A DNA stretch of 64,000 nucleotides, taken from contig JACKBX010000005.1 in the NCBI GenBank assembly GCA_020634375.1, forward strand, positions 310,001-374,000, read 5' to 3'. Within the stretch, counting starts at the first letter, position 1; each line of letters begins with the position of its first letter. The position numbers and the translations under genes are program-made. The stretch is from Ardenticatenaceae bacterium. GTDB lineage: Bacteria; Chloroflexota; Anaerolineae; Promineifilales; Promineifilaceae. This document shows positions 18,672-31,400 of the stretch, piece by piece. The notes under the pieces are model-generated. The model had not been told where the DNA came from. It did not search any database and saw only the letters and a list, made by a program, of their open reading frames with translations.

Positions 18672-18854
18672 ATGATTCGCCTGTGGCGAAACGGCCGTTC
18701 CGCTACCTGGCACGCCTCTTTACAAAATCCACATACAGGCGAACAACACCGTTTCCCTGATTTGCCCAGTTTACTGGCATTTTTGGAAACGCAAACAAAC
18801 GAACGTTGGGCCGGTTATCGTCCTCATACATCAATCGAAAAGGAAGACATATGA
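18672..18854 (+). CDS. Small conserved-looking protein, possibly a remnant
   Basis: 60 residues: begins MIRLWRNGRSATWHASLQNP and contains TGEQHRFPDLPSLLAFLETQ. The W...ASL...TGE...F.DL..L..FL pattern resembles small Chloroflexota proteins often found near regulators. No ribosome site is visible and it sits in decayed surroundings, so it could be inactive. Confidence 0.45.
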   Translation: MIRLWRNGRSATWHASLQNPHTGEQHRFPDLPSLLAFLETQTNERWAGYRPHTSIEKEDI

Positions 18855-18911
18855 AGCTGTTTTCGGATCAACACAACACCGGCCCTGAACGCTGAACCAA
18901 GCATATTTGCC

Positions 18912-18967
18912 ATTGGGAAGTGCAAGATGGGGAGTACGGCCGTACTCCCCATCTTGCACTTCCCAAT
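18912..18967. repeat. Perfect 56-bp palindrome centred on ACGGCCGT
   Basis: Two 28-bp arms are exact complements without any spacer; the central eight bases are ACGGCCGT. It lies in decayed intergenic DNA between remnants pointing in opposite directions. It would extrude as a cruciform or form a long RNA hairpin. It looks like an inverted duplication made at a copy of the iterated octamer. Confidence 0.9.
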
Positions 18968-19053
18968 AATCCCAGACACGCCAAGCGTCTACAGACCATT
19001 CCCCAACCCACTCACGCGTTCTAGTAAACGGCCGTTGAAGCACACCTGCGCGA

Positions 19054-19270
19054 CTAGCTGGCACGCTCTACTTCTTTAGCGACGAACACGAGACCGCCAC
19101 CCAGCAGTTCCGCGACTCACTACGACTGGCAAAGCTGACCGACAGTTCCCACATGCTGGGCAGTGCCTCCTTCCATTAATTCACGGCCATGTGGGAAACG
19201 CGCCAGTTTGCCAAAGCGCAAGCAGCCCTGCTAAATACACGCATCCCCCACTTTCGATTGGCCTCATGCA
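19054..19270 (+). pseudogene. TPR-like fragment with internal stop
   Basis: Reads LAGTLYFFSDEHETATQQFR then DSLRLAKLTDSSHMLGSASF, a stop at 19171-19173, then MWETRQFAKAQAALLNTRI in the same frame. The spacing resembles tetratricopeptide repeats of AfsR/MalT-type regulators. It is probably the other half of the regulator whose ATPase fragment lies at 17724-18500, but on the opposite strand. About 110 bp after it are featureless up to the terminator at 19380. Confidence 0.45.
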
Positions 19271-19379
19271 GTCCCGCAGCAGGTTGCCTTCCGGTGACTA
19301 CACAAGCAGCACCCGCTGCCCGATGGCAAAACCGGCTTAGGCACTGGTCGTTGGCTTTTGCAGCAAATATCAAATAAAT

Positions 19380-19404
19380 GCCGGGCACTAAAAAAGTGCC
19401 CGGC
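19380..19404 (-). terminator. Terminator of the giant exoprotein gene
   Basis: 9-bp GC-rich stem GCCGGGCAC / GTGCCCGGC with an A/T loop, 12 bases beyond the stop codon on the minus strand. Confidence 0.7.
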
Positions 19405-19416
19405 TTATCGGTTGTG

Positions 19417-22400
19417 TTATGGATTGTTGAGGAGGATAGGGATATATATCAATACATCCGTTTCCACTGTCAAAACGGCCGTTTCCATCCCCACAGCATT
19501 TCCACTCACAGACATTACTACTGCTTCAATATCAAACATACCGCCGCCCGTGGCCGTGACAGCAACCGGAATTCTGGCGACACCATGCGCCGGAATGAGC
19601 AGTTGGTTAGCCGCCTCCACGCTCACGCCACCGGGCGTGTTGAAGGCAATATCAAACGTCGTCACCACATTGCCCGTGTTGCTGATGATAAGCGTGAACT
19701 GACCCGTCAACGTCTGGATCGTTTGTTCCGGCGGTTCCCAGGTAACGGCAACCGCTTCGTAGTTGGTGAAGGTCACGTCCATCTTGTCCTGGCTTTGTAT
19801 GGCGCTTTCCGTTTGCGACGTTGCCGCCGCAATCAACTCAGCCGCACCTGGCATCATGAAATCCAGATTGTCGGCCGTCAACTGCACCGTTTGCACCTGG
19901 CCTGGGTTGAGCGTGACCGAATCCGCCGAGAGCTGCCCTACTAGAGCAAACAGGCCAGCGATTTGTAGATCAAACGTTTCGGCTGCGCTGCCGGTGTTGG
20001 TCACTTCAATGTCCCAAACACCGCTGTCCGTTGGATCAAGCATCGTCGGGCCAGCCACAATCTCAATTTGCACACCCAGACTAGAAACCTGCACAGTCCC
20101 GGTAATGCTTCCGGCAAGGGCATTGACACTTTGCGCGGTTGCCGTTACGCCTACCTCATAATCGCCAGCCACTGCACCACCGTCCGGCGTCACTAATAAC
20201 GTTAAGTCCATCGTATTAAACGCGCCAGCCGGAAGGAATACCTCGCTGATGGCGTTGCCATTGCGCTGTAACTGGTGTTCCCAGCCCGTGGGCAGGGTCA
20301 CATCTAAATCGAATGTTTCCGCCAAATCGCCCAGATTGGTGACGGTGAGCGTGATGGCCGTCGTACTCCCCGGCCCCGTCAACGCGGGATCAGGCGTTAA
20401 GCTCAATCCAGCTTGCGGACTGGTAAACGCATTCAAAACGGCATTGGCACTGTCTGCCGCGCCGGAATCAGCGGTGGCGATGATGGTGAAGGGGTGTGGG
20501 CCGGAATTAACGGCCGTCACCGCAAAGTCAACCGCCGCCGAACTACCGCCGTCAACTGTCAGCAGCGTGGGCAGGGTCAGAACGGCCGTTCCCGTTGCCG
20601 AAAAAGTGTATGTTCGCTGCACGCTTTCCAGATTGTGGACGGTGAGGGTGTACGTGATGGGGGTGTGGGGAACGGCCGTTTGCACTCCCGGCACAATAGA
20701 TACATCCACGCCATCTATGATGGTGAGCAGCGCCATCGCCTGGTCGGTTCCGGCAGCCCCGTTTGTCACATCCATGATGACGGGCAGGGTGTCGGGGCCT
20801 GTGTTGGCGGGAATGGCGAGAGTTAACGTTGCCGTCGTTTCCTCCCCCGCTGCCAAGTTGACGCTGGTCGGATACGTCGCCCATTCAGCCGGAACGCCGG
20901 ACAGCGACAAGGCGTAAGTATCGCCGTTACTCAGGTCGGGATTAGACAGGTTCAGGGTGAAGGTCACAACGCTGCCCGCTGGCGCGGTCGTTTCCGCCGG
21001 AGCTATCGTTACGATGCGCGGCGCAGCCACAAACAGCGGCGGCAAAGTCAGGTAATTGATACCGCTGGGCAGCCGATACGCGATTTGCGTGCCTTGCGAC
21101 ACCATCCGTACTTCGCCCGGCTGCATGTCAGTTAGCAGGCTGTCAAACGTTGTCGTCAGTACCGGGTTGTACCATTCCTGATAGTACGACCAGGTGTAGG
21201 TAGGCGGCGTTGCCGTCATGCTGATGGAGGCGGTGTCGGTCAAGACGGTGACATTGGCGATGCCTTCGGTGTAGGTAATAGCAACCTGGTAGGCGGGCGT
21301 CGGGTTGCGGTCTGGCGTTTGGGTGCGGTAGGTGTTGTGGATGTCCCACGCATTGGGTTCGCTCACCGGCACGCTCCAATCGTCGTTGATGTTGGTGACG
21401 TGATAATTGTGTTGGTTCCATAACGGCCGTGAATCTCCCCACACCTCATCATGCCCAATGACATACAGGCCGTGATGGCCGCCAGTCACAATCTCTGCGT
21501 AACCGTCGCCATCCACATCTCCCACCACCGGGTAATCTACAAACGTATTCGATTCGGTCAGTTCCTCATTGAACAGCTTCTCGCCTGTGGGGCCATTCAT
21601 AATCGTGAATCCCTCATTCATACCATTCCAAAGCACTTCCCACACGCCGTCGCCGTCCAAATCTTGCGTGGCGACGCCGGATGCGGAGGCGGTCGTATCG
21701 CCCATTTCCTGGCTCCACAACAATGTGCCATCGGCATTCAGTACCACCAACAGATGATGGCTGGTCACAATCCCTGAGTCGGCAGAAGCAGTCAGAATTT
21801 CAATTTCATTATCGCCATCCACATCGGCGACGGTGATAGGGCTGGGATGATCGTAGCTGTCAACACCCAGATAGTAGTTCCACAACAGCGTCCCGTCGGC
21901 ATCCAACACATCAATGTAATGCCCCCAGTTGATGATCACTTCCGGGCCATCGTCGCCGCCGGGTTGTTTGCCGTCTACATCGACAACGGCCGGCGAGCCA
22001 AATGCTTGTGAGACATCGCCAGTGTAGGTATTCGTCCGTGTCCAGGCGATGTTGAACCCGTTGAAGGCATCGTAGGCGGTCAGGGTTTTATCCTGGGCAA
22101 AGAGAATGTCTGGGAAGCCGTCGCCAGTGACATCGGCCAGCACCGGCACGGCTGGGAAATTGCCGGTTGGGTCGCTGAACAACACCGTCCCATCATGGTC
22201 GAGCACGTACAGCGCATCGTTATTGGCCGCCAAAACAATTTCCGGCCCTGGCTCCAAATCAAGGTTGGCGATGGAGGAACCGGCCCAACCCGCATCAAAG
22301 CGTACGGATTTGATGGTGTCGGTGAACCAGTAAACGGAGCCGTCATGATGGAAAGCGGCCGTGCCCTCTGTGCCCATGACGATGATTTCAGCGTTGCCGT

Positions 22401-25400
22401 CGCCGTCCAAATCGGCCAGCGATGGTTCCGCGCCTGCGCCAACAAGGTCGCTTTGCCAGATGATGGGCGAGCCGCCACCTGCATCTTGCCCGTCGCCGCG
22501 ATAGACGTAAAGCTGCCCGTTGGATGCTGGGGAAACGATTTCTACCAGCCCATCGCCATCCAAATCGCCGATGGCGGCGGAACTGAGCAGGCCGTTATTG
22601 GCGACTGTGGTGGTATATACGTCGGTGGGGGCGGTACTCATCCATTCTACAACGGGCGTGTAGGGCAGGAAGTTGGGTGGGTTGACCTGGAAGGCATCAA
22701 GGTAGGGGTCGCCCACGGCGTTGAGATGTACCATGTGGGGGCCATCGCCCAGGTCGGTGTAGTAGAGGGCGATGGGTTGAGCGGTGTATTCAGGGGTTAA
22801 ATCGACTACGCCCTGGCTGACGCCATCAATGAATACCTCTACTTCTTTGCCGCTTCTTTGCACGGGCAGGAGCATGAGGTCGTTGCCGGTGAAGCCGAAC
22901 CATAGATGCGTGTTGTGCCCAGATGGGAGGCGGCGTACGACATCACCATCACGCGCAAAAACAATGCGGTCATGGGTAGGCGTTGGATATTGTGTGAGCC
23001 AGGAATTGAGTTCGGAATAGTGGAAGGGGCTGTTGTGGTCGTCTAAGTCGGCGTCGAACCAGCCTTCGCCCATTGCGCCGCCGTTCCACACGTCGAAGTA
23101 GTCGAAGAAGATGGGGCCGGAAACGGCCGTTACCGAAATGGTATGCGTCCCCGTCATCAAGTTATCAAAATAAACGCTGCCCACATCCTCATAAGTGGAC
23201 AGGTCTACCGTGATGACAGAGGAACCATCTATGAAAACTTCGGCTATGCCATTCGATTCGCCAAACCCCACGCCAGCCCAACGGCCGTCAAATGTCAGTT
23301 CCACCCAATCCCCTACCTGATTGGTTCTGGCCGTGTACGCATTGCTGCTCGGCGGTTCCGCATCCATTATCCAACAATTGGAACAATAGTCCGTTTGCGG
23401 GTAGGGGAAGCCGTTGTAGCGCAGGGCGGGATGGTCTTCTTCGTAACGGACAATGGCGGTGGACGCGGGCGGCTCTTCGTAGAAGGGGGCGACGCCGGGC
23501 GCGATGAAGGCGTCGATGGTGGCATCGTAACGATAATAGCGCACTTCCATCATATGCGGGCCGTCACCCAGACCTGTGAAGGAGATGGTTTCGGTGATCG
23601 GGCTGTCGGCAAAGATGTCGAAACGGCCGTTATCGTTCTGGTTCATCGGCACACCGTCAATACGAATTTCCACCTCGTGGCTGTTCCGCTTGGCCCAGGC
23701 TTGGTAAGTGACGGAATCGCCAGTGAAGGGGAACCAGACGGTACTATTAGAATCGGCGTAGGCAAAACTGCCAGCGCTGGCGGCCACTTCGTCCACCTGC
23801 GCCCAACCGTAGCTGTAAATCAGCCGGTCACGGTCGCTTTCTTCAAAAGTTCCGTCCGTTTCGGCAGCGCCATCCCAAACGTCGAAGTAATCAATGGCTA
23901 TCTCGCTGCCGTCGGCGTAAGGGTTGTTGTCGGCGCGGACGGTGACGGTGATGGTGTGGCTGCCGCTGGCGAGGCCGCCATAGTAGACGCTGGCGGTATC
24001 TTCGGGGCGATTGTAGAGGTCTACGGTGTCTATCAGGCTGCCATCCAGATGGATGTCGGCCATACCGCGCGTGCGTGCGCTGATGAAGCCGATACCTACC
24101 CAAGTTCCGTCGAAGGTGAGGCTGGCGGTGTCGCCCGCCTGCGCCGATTCGACGTAGTAGCCCGAGCTGGCAAACCGTTCAAAAACAGGGGCGCTCCAAC
24201 TGGCGACGGTTTGGGTGTAGGGGACGCCGTTGTAGCGCAGGGCGGGATGGTCTTCTTCGTAGCGGGTGATGCCGGTTTCTGCGGGCGGCGTGTAGTAGGG
24301 AGCGCTGCCGGGCGTGGTGAAATCTTCGAGGGTGAGGTTGTTGCGATGTTGTTCCAGCCGCAGGATGTGAACGCCAGACCCTAAGCCCTCAAAGGAGAAG
24401 GTGCGGCTGATGTCCTCGCTGCTGAAGAGGTCTAGTGTGCCGATGAATTGGTCGTCGAGATAGAGACGGCCGTTATCGGCCCCACTGTAGGCAAAGGCAC
24501 GGTAACTCACGCTGTCGCCGGTGAAGGGGAACCAGACGGTTCCGTCGCTGTTGCGGAGATAGCTGCCGTTGATGGCATCAACATCATCAATGCGGCTCCA
24601 ACCGCCGCTGAGGTAGAGGCGCCCGGGATACTCCTCAAAAGCGCCGTCGGGCAGCGTTGTCCCATCCCACACGTCTACATAATCGAGCCAGACACGGCCG
24701 TTGCCGTTGACGGTCACGCTGATGGTGTGGTTGCCGGGCGTGAGGCTGGGGAAAATCTCGTTGGTCACGCTGTTAAGGCGGCGGTACAGGTCAACGGTGC
24801 GTTGGTAGACGCCATCGAGGTAGATGTCGGCGCTGCCAGCATCGGAACTACCGCCCAGCCCCAGATTGATCCATTGGCCGTTGACGGTGATAACGGCCGT
24901 GTTACCCGCTGCTGATGAAAAGAGAACCCGATCATCGCTAGACAATTGCCCCACGCCATAACTACGACTGGTCCAAGAGCCAGCAGTTTGGGTGTAGGGG
25001 ACGCCGTTATACAGCCAGGCAGGGTGATCTTCCTCATAGCGCATGTAACTGCCGATGGGATTGGGGTCGTCAAAGGGGGGGATGCCTGGCGTGGTGAACG
25101 CGTCCACATTTGTGTTGCCACGATAGGCGCTGACTTGCAGCAGATGTGGGCCAGGGCCGAAGCCATCGAAGGAGTAAGTGCGGGTGATGGCGTCGTAGTT
25201 GAAGGTGCGTAAATCGGTCAGGAATTGGCCGTCAACGTACAGGCGGGTGTGTCCCGCTCCGCTGCCGAGCAGGGTATGGTAGCTGAAACTATCGCCGGAA
25301 AAGGGGAACCAGACGTTGCTGGCGTTGTCGCTGACGTAGCTGCCGCCGCTGGCAATGGGATTGGTGTATGTAACCCAGCCCCCTGCCAAAATACTGCGCA

Positions 25401-28400
25401 CATCACTTTGCTCAAACGTGCCATCGGGCAGAGCGGAACTGCTGTTGGTGATGTCAAAGTAGTCGAGCCGGATGTAATCATTGGTGGCGTAGGGGTTGGT
25501 TGTACTCAAGGCGGTGACGGTGACGGTGTGGGTGTCGTTGATCAGGTTGTCATAGATGTAACTAACGGCCGTTCCATCCAGCCGCCGATACAAATCCACG
25601 ACACCCTGGCTCACGCCGTCAATAAACACCTCCGCTTGTCCACCGGTTCGGCCAGCGATAAAGCCAATATTGAGCCAGTCACCGCTAAAGGTGAAGGCCG
25701 CCGTTTCGCCGGCTGCATTGGCCTGGTAGTAGCCGCCGCCGCTGGCAAAGGAGGCGGTCTGGCTTGTCCAGGTGCCCGTATAAACAACGGCCGGTTCGGA
25801 TTGTTCGGTGCGAGTGTAGATGGAATTAATGTCAAGTGACAAGATTGACGATGGGCTGTCTGCCGGTGATGCGTTTGCAGAAACGGCCGTTTCTGTTTCC
25901 GTTTCCGTTTCCGCTGTCTCTGTCATGGGCACGGTGTAGATGGGGGTTAACGGCCGTGTGATCGACGCAGTCATTGTCACCGGATAGCTTTCCAGCCCCT
26001 GATCCTCAGCCCCTAATCCCCCCGAAACAACCAACGGGGCTACTGGCAAACTCACCTGCGTCAACTCTGTTGTAATGACGGTGGTCACGGTGACATTGCC
26101 GGGTGCAACGATGGTAGGCGAAATGGATTGACTGGCTGCCAGCCCCTGCCCGACGGTAAAGAAGCTGTAGCCGCTGCCGTCGGGGATGAGCGCATCACCA
26201 TCGTCCAGAATGTCTACGGTGACGGTGTAGGTTCCTTCGTTCCAGCCAGAGGTGTCTACGGTTGCCAGTTCGTACCAGCGGGGATTGCCTGCTAAAGCAG
26301 TCAGGGGGATGTCCTGAGTAAAGGAAATGGCGTTGTTGGAGGCGATGACGGCCGTCCGCGCATTCCCATCCTGCGCCACACCAGAGATATTGGCGATTTC
26401 CACGCTGATCGTCGTGGAACTAACCCCTGTCTCCACAAAGGGCGGGTCGGCGACAACCTGGGTGACCTGGATGAATTTGTCTACCACGTTGAGGCGGGCA
26501 ACGGCCGCGTCGTGGGGTGTGAGGGTGAAGGGGCCGACGGCCGTAATCTCCGCCGCCACATCAAACGTCCCCAGCACTGCCGGAGTTGAGTTCACCGGCA
26601 AATTCGCCGTGTTGCCTGCCGCGATGGTTTCATTGAAAAACTGGTCGCCATCTGGCAAGCCAGTAACGGTGATGGCGTAAGTAGTGGAAAGCGTGCCTTC
26701 ATTGGTCACATCCAGCAAAAAGCTGGCACTATCGCCCAGCAAAACTGCATCCACATAAGGCGTAAAACGAGCCGATACCTGATGTTCTTCCAAATCACAC
26801 AATTCCAGACTGAGATGCGTCACCGCATCGCCCAGTGCAGCCATATCTGCCTGCAAATCGGCGGGGTCTGTGTGGATGGCCATATCAGCGGCAATCGCTT
26901 CAATCGCCTCATAGCTCAACGCCCGATTGGCTTCACGGGTGTACAAAGCCACGTTTTGTGCCGCAGTGACGGCCGCATCCCGCCAGCCTAAATCGCAATC
27001 GCCCGCGTTGCAGCTATTTTCCAGATGGGTGACAGCATAGGCCAGCGCGTCAAACGAGGCTGTGAGCGCGTCGCTGCCCAGGTTGCAAGAATTGCCCGCC
27101 TGGTAAAGGGAACTGGTGAGCGGGCTGACGATTTCGACGGCCGTCATTGCCGTTGGTTCATACTCGCCCGCTGCGCTGCGTGCTTCAACAAAGAAGACAT
27201 CCCCCGGCACAGTGCCGGTGGTGGTGATGACCATTTCGGTGGTGAAACCGGCGTTGGGAGCCAATACGCCTGTGTCCAGCGCCGCGTCCGAGAGCAGGAC
27301 GGCATCGGCCACATTCGCCGTGCTGAAATGATTGTTTCGCACCGTGACCGTGATGGGGAATGAGGCGGCCGCGTTGCCCACATTTTGCAGCATCACAGGA
27401 ATGGCAACGAGTTCGTCGGGGGCGGCGGTGTAGACCAGCGAATCGGCCGTCAGGTAGGGGAAGGGAAGCGCGGGCATGGTGAACGCGCCGCTGTCACTGT
27501 CGGTGACGCTGCCATTGGTTTGATCGGTAGCGGTGACGGTGAAGGGGTAGCTGGTTCCGGCCGTTGGCAGCGGAGCGGCGGGCGGCACAACGTACAGCCC
27601 GATGGCTTGCTGCGCTCCGGAGGCCAGCGTCAGGCTGGTTTGGTCGCCGCTGCCCTGGCTCCACACAGCCCAGCCAGCGGGCAAGCCAGCCACAAAGAGA
27701 TCAAATGTGGCGGCGGCGGTGGAATCGTTGCGAACCATGACGTTGAAGGCGGCTCCGGATATTTCGGCACGACCGTCTCCCGCATGGTTCAGCGTCAAAG
27801 GCAGGTCGTAATTGGAGCCTTGCACCGTTCCCATTGGCACAGTGACCAATGGGTCGGGAACGACCGTTACATCTACGGCCTGATTTTCAGCCAGCGTCAA
27901 CAAGACAATGGCCGACGAGAAGAGGTCGGGATGAGTGGCAGATTGAGCCGTAACCAGAACGGCGGCGCTGCCCGTCTCTGCTTTGGCAGTGGGGGTAACA
28001 AGGATGCCACCAGAGATGTCACCCGTCGTCCAGCCATCGGGCACGCTGACGGTAACGGTGTAGATATCGTTGTAGTTGCTGAGCAAATCGGGCGTGATGA
28101 GGATGCCGTCGTTGACGACTGCGTTGGTCGTGTCGGCGGCGGCGGTGAGGGCAAAGAAGTCGGCGTCGCCGTTGAGGCTAATTTGGTCTACGTCGCCGCT
28201 GTCAGACAGGGCGACAGCGCCGGTGTAGTTGCTGAGGGCGATGGATTGGACGTTGTTAACGGCCGTTCCACCTACGCTAATCGTCCCGCCGTCAATGTCG
28301 CTGGCTAAAAATTGACCTTGCGTCAGTTCCAGCGTGTGCGCGGCGGCAAAATGGGGCGATGGGGCGGCTCCGGAGCCAACGAGCGCGGCATCGCTGTTAA

Positions 28401-31400
28401 ACACAATGTCCAGCGTCCCGGCGATGGGCGCGTCGTTGAGGGCAGCGGTGGCGCTGCGTAGCCACCCGGTTAGGGCAGGGCTGCCGCTGGCAGTGGCGGC
28501 GTAATCGCCGACCTGGGCGATGGCCAGGCCGTTGGCAGCAGAACCATATCCGGCGGCGCTGCCGCTGCTAGTGAGCGTCCATTGGCGGGCGGAGTCGTTG
28601 AATTGGATACGGCCGTCTACTGCCGTAAAACTGCCGCTGCCCAGCGGCGTGCCGTCGCGGAATACGTCTGCGGTGGCAGATAGCGTGTCAAAGGCAGCGG
28701 TTTGCGTGTGGCTGCTGGCCCAATCGCTGGACAAGCTGGATGACGATCCCCAGTAATGCCCGGCGGTGATGTTTAGGTTGACAGGGCCAGAGAGGGTGGG
28801 AACGGCCGTTACCGTCACCGTACTCACCCTGGTTGGCTCAAGCAATGGCAAATCGCTCACCCAAAAATCAGGCAGCGATGGGTCGAGCGCGCCGCCAACC
28901 AAAGAGGCGATCACCCCAGTCACCACAAAGCCATATCCGGCTAAGGAGCCTAACTGACACCCTGGCGGATTAGGCGAGATACCGCAAGCGCCTAATGTGG
29001 TAATCAGCGCCGACTTGGACGCCAAAATCAGACCGAGCAATAGGCCTTTACCGCCGCCGCCAGGGCCGCCGCCAGCGATAGCGCTGGGCCAGTCGCCGAG
29101 TCCCGTTGGCGGTAAGTCGAGGAAAACCACGAACGCTTCCGCAAAAAATGTAAAGATATAGGCCATGAATCCGCCTACAGAAGCCAGTCCAGACCCTTCG
29201 ATGAGGGCGGCAACGATCACTTCTTGATTGATCAATGCGTACATGATAGATGCTTTATAGCCGTCGGCATTGACATAGCTGGCATTGCCATCGGAAGCGA
29301 CAACCATAAAACCAATATCTGCGCCGTAGGGCATGGACACCATTTGCTCAGGTACGGATACCAGCGAACCATCGCTGACATAGTTGGCGATACGGGCTTT
29401 GGTCTCGTCGGGAATGTTCAGGTCATTCAGATCGGCCAGATTTTCGGCGGTGATAAAGTGGGTGGGAATGCCTTGTTCAGCGGCGGCGATCAACGTGCCC
29501 ACAGCGGAACGCGCCTGGCCGGGCAAGAATTGTTCAAGCAGATTGTATTCCTGCGTTTTTTCGCTGGTGGTGCGTAAGAAGTTGGCGCTTTTGACCGCTT
29601 CCAGATTTTGGCCGGGGTAGCCAATCGCCCGTTCATTAATGTTGAGCAGCTCAAACGAAGTTTGCAAGCTACCATCATCAAAGCCGATTTGGCTGCTGAG
29701 AATCAGCTTGGGCCGGTCGGGATACGATTTGACCAGCATGGTTTCGGCGTTGATGGCTTCGCCTTCCCAGGTGGTGCTGTATTGGAACAGGGCACTCATC
29801 AGATCGAGCTGGGTAAATTGGGCATCGTACAATGCGGGTAGTTGGTCGTCGGTAAAAGCGAAAATATCGGCTGGCGGGGAGGTGTCATCCAACTGCGAAT
29901 AGGCGTTATAGGCGTCTATCATGGTAGGGACTTGATGGAAGATGCTGTGGATGATACGGTCGGCCTCGTCGGCGGGATAGGCGCTGTTGGGGATGGGCTG
30001 TACTTGAATCAAGTCGCTGGATTTGATGAGGGGGGCGTCGCCACGCGGCTCTAATTGGACGGCTCCACCCTGGCGCACGTCTATGCCAATTAAATCTTTG
30101 ATGGTGCGTTGGTAGGTGTCGGTACGGCCGTCGGGCGCAGTAGAGGTCACATCCAGCCAAATGGCGGTAGTGTAGTGGGTCGCCAGGGGAAACGAGGTGA
30201 GCAAATCCTGGAAGGAACTGCCGAAAATGGTTTCGGCGCTGTCGCCATAAGTTAGATAGGGGGTGTAGGTGTGTTCGTGGGAGGAAAAAATTAACCCGTT
30301 TAATGATTGCGATTGGACGGAGAAGGCGATTTTGACAGGGACGCCGGCCGCCTGGGCGGTGGGGATGGTGGCGGTTAAAACGGTGTTCCGCGTTAGATTC
30401 AAGCCGCCGATGGGGAAGCTGCCGTATTTTTCGACATCCAATGTAAAAGAGAGTTTGTGGCGGATGGCGTCGGGCAGTTCGGCAATTTGGTCGCTGCCGT
30501 CTGTGGCGGGAGCGGCGAAGAGATCGCCGGGCGCGGCGGCAGCGATGGTGGGGTCTAAATCAGTCCAACCGCTGTCGGGCAGGTACGCTTCTACCCACCA
30601 ATGGTCTTGGGCGATGGCTAATAATTCGGGGTCGTTGATGGGGTCGCTAACGGCCGTTCCCGCAGGTACGTTCCCGCGAATGGCGACGGGGTCGTCAAAC
30701 ATGCCGGTGATAAGTGTTTGTGCGTCAGCCAGGGGCAGGATGCCGTGCCGGTAGCGGGCGGGGACGCCGGTTGCACGCAACATGGCGATGAGCAGGCTGG
30801 ATTGGTCGGCGCTGTTGCCCGCTGCGCTCCACAAAGCGCCGCGTGTGCCGCGCAGGGAACCATCGTAGGCTTCGTAGTTTAGATCTTGCACAAAGTCGAA
30901 CAGAGCCAGGGGATCGTCGCCGATTTGGGCGACTTGAAAGAGCATGGCCTCATCGTCGCGGTCGGCGTCGGGTGTTTTGATGAGCCAGTCGGCAAAACCA
31001 TCAGGGGCGAGACGGATGGGTGGGGCAACGGCCGTTGCCATCCGACCTTGAAATGTGCCATAAACCATCGCGCCGTTATCTAGTTCTAAAAAGTCAGCAG
31101 CAGCGGTGGGGGCGCTTATGGTGACGGTGAAGGTCGCGTCGGCGCGGGGGGCGATGTCGCCGAGGGCAAACAGCAGTTGGCTGCCGTCGCTGTCTGGCCA
31201 AATGGAGCCGTCGAGAAAGGCGGCACCGTTGGTTAGCTCGGCACTGACGATGACGTTACGCAAGGTGTTGGGGTCGGCGAGGGGATCGAATCCGCTAAGG
31301 GCGGCGACGGTATCGGTGACGTTAAGGCCAGGCGCTATTTCGGGCAGGTTGGCAGCGCTGTGGTTGTTGCGGACGGTGTAGGTAACGGTGAGGTCGCCAC

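Noticed and set aside
18831..19064. 77-codon minus ORF across the 56-bp palindrome
   Set aside because: Its sequence is largely the palindrome and decayed DNA, with no SD and no recognisable motif.
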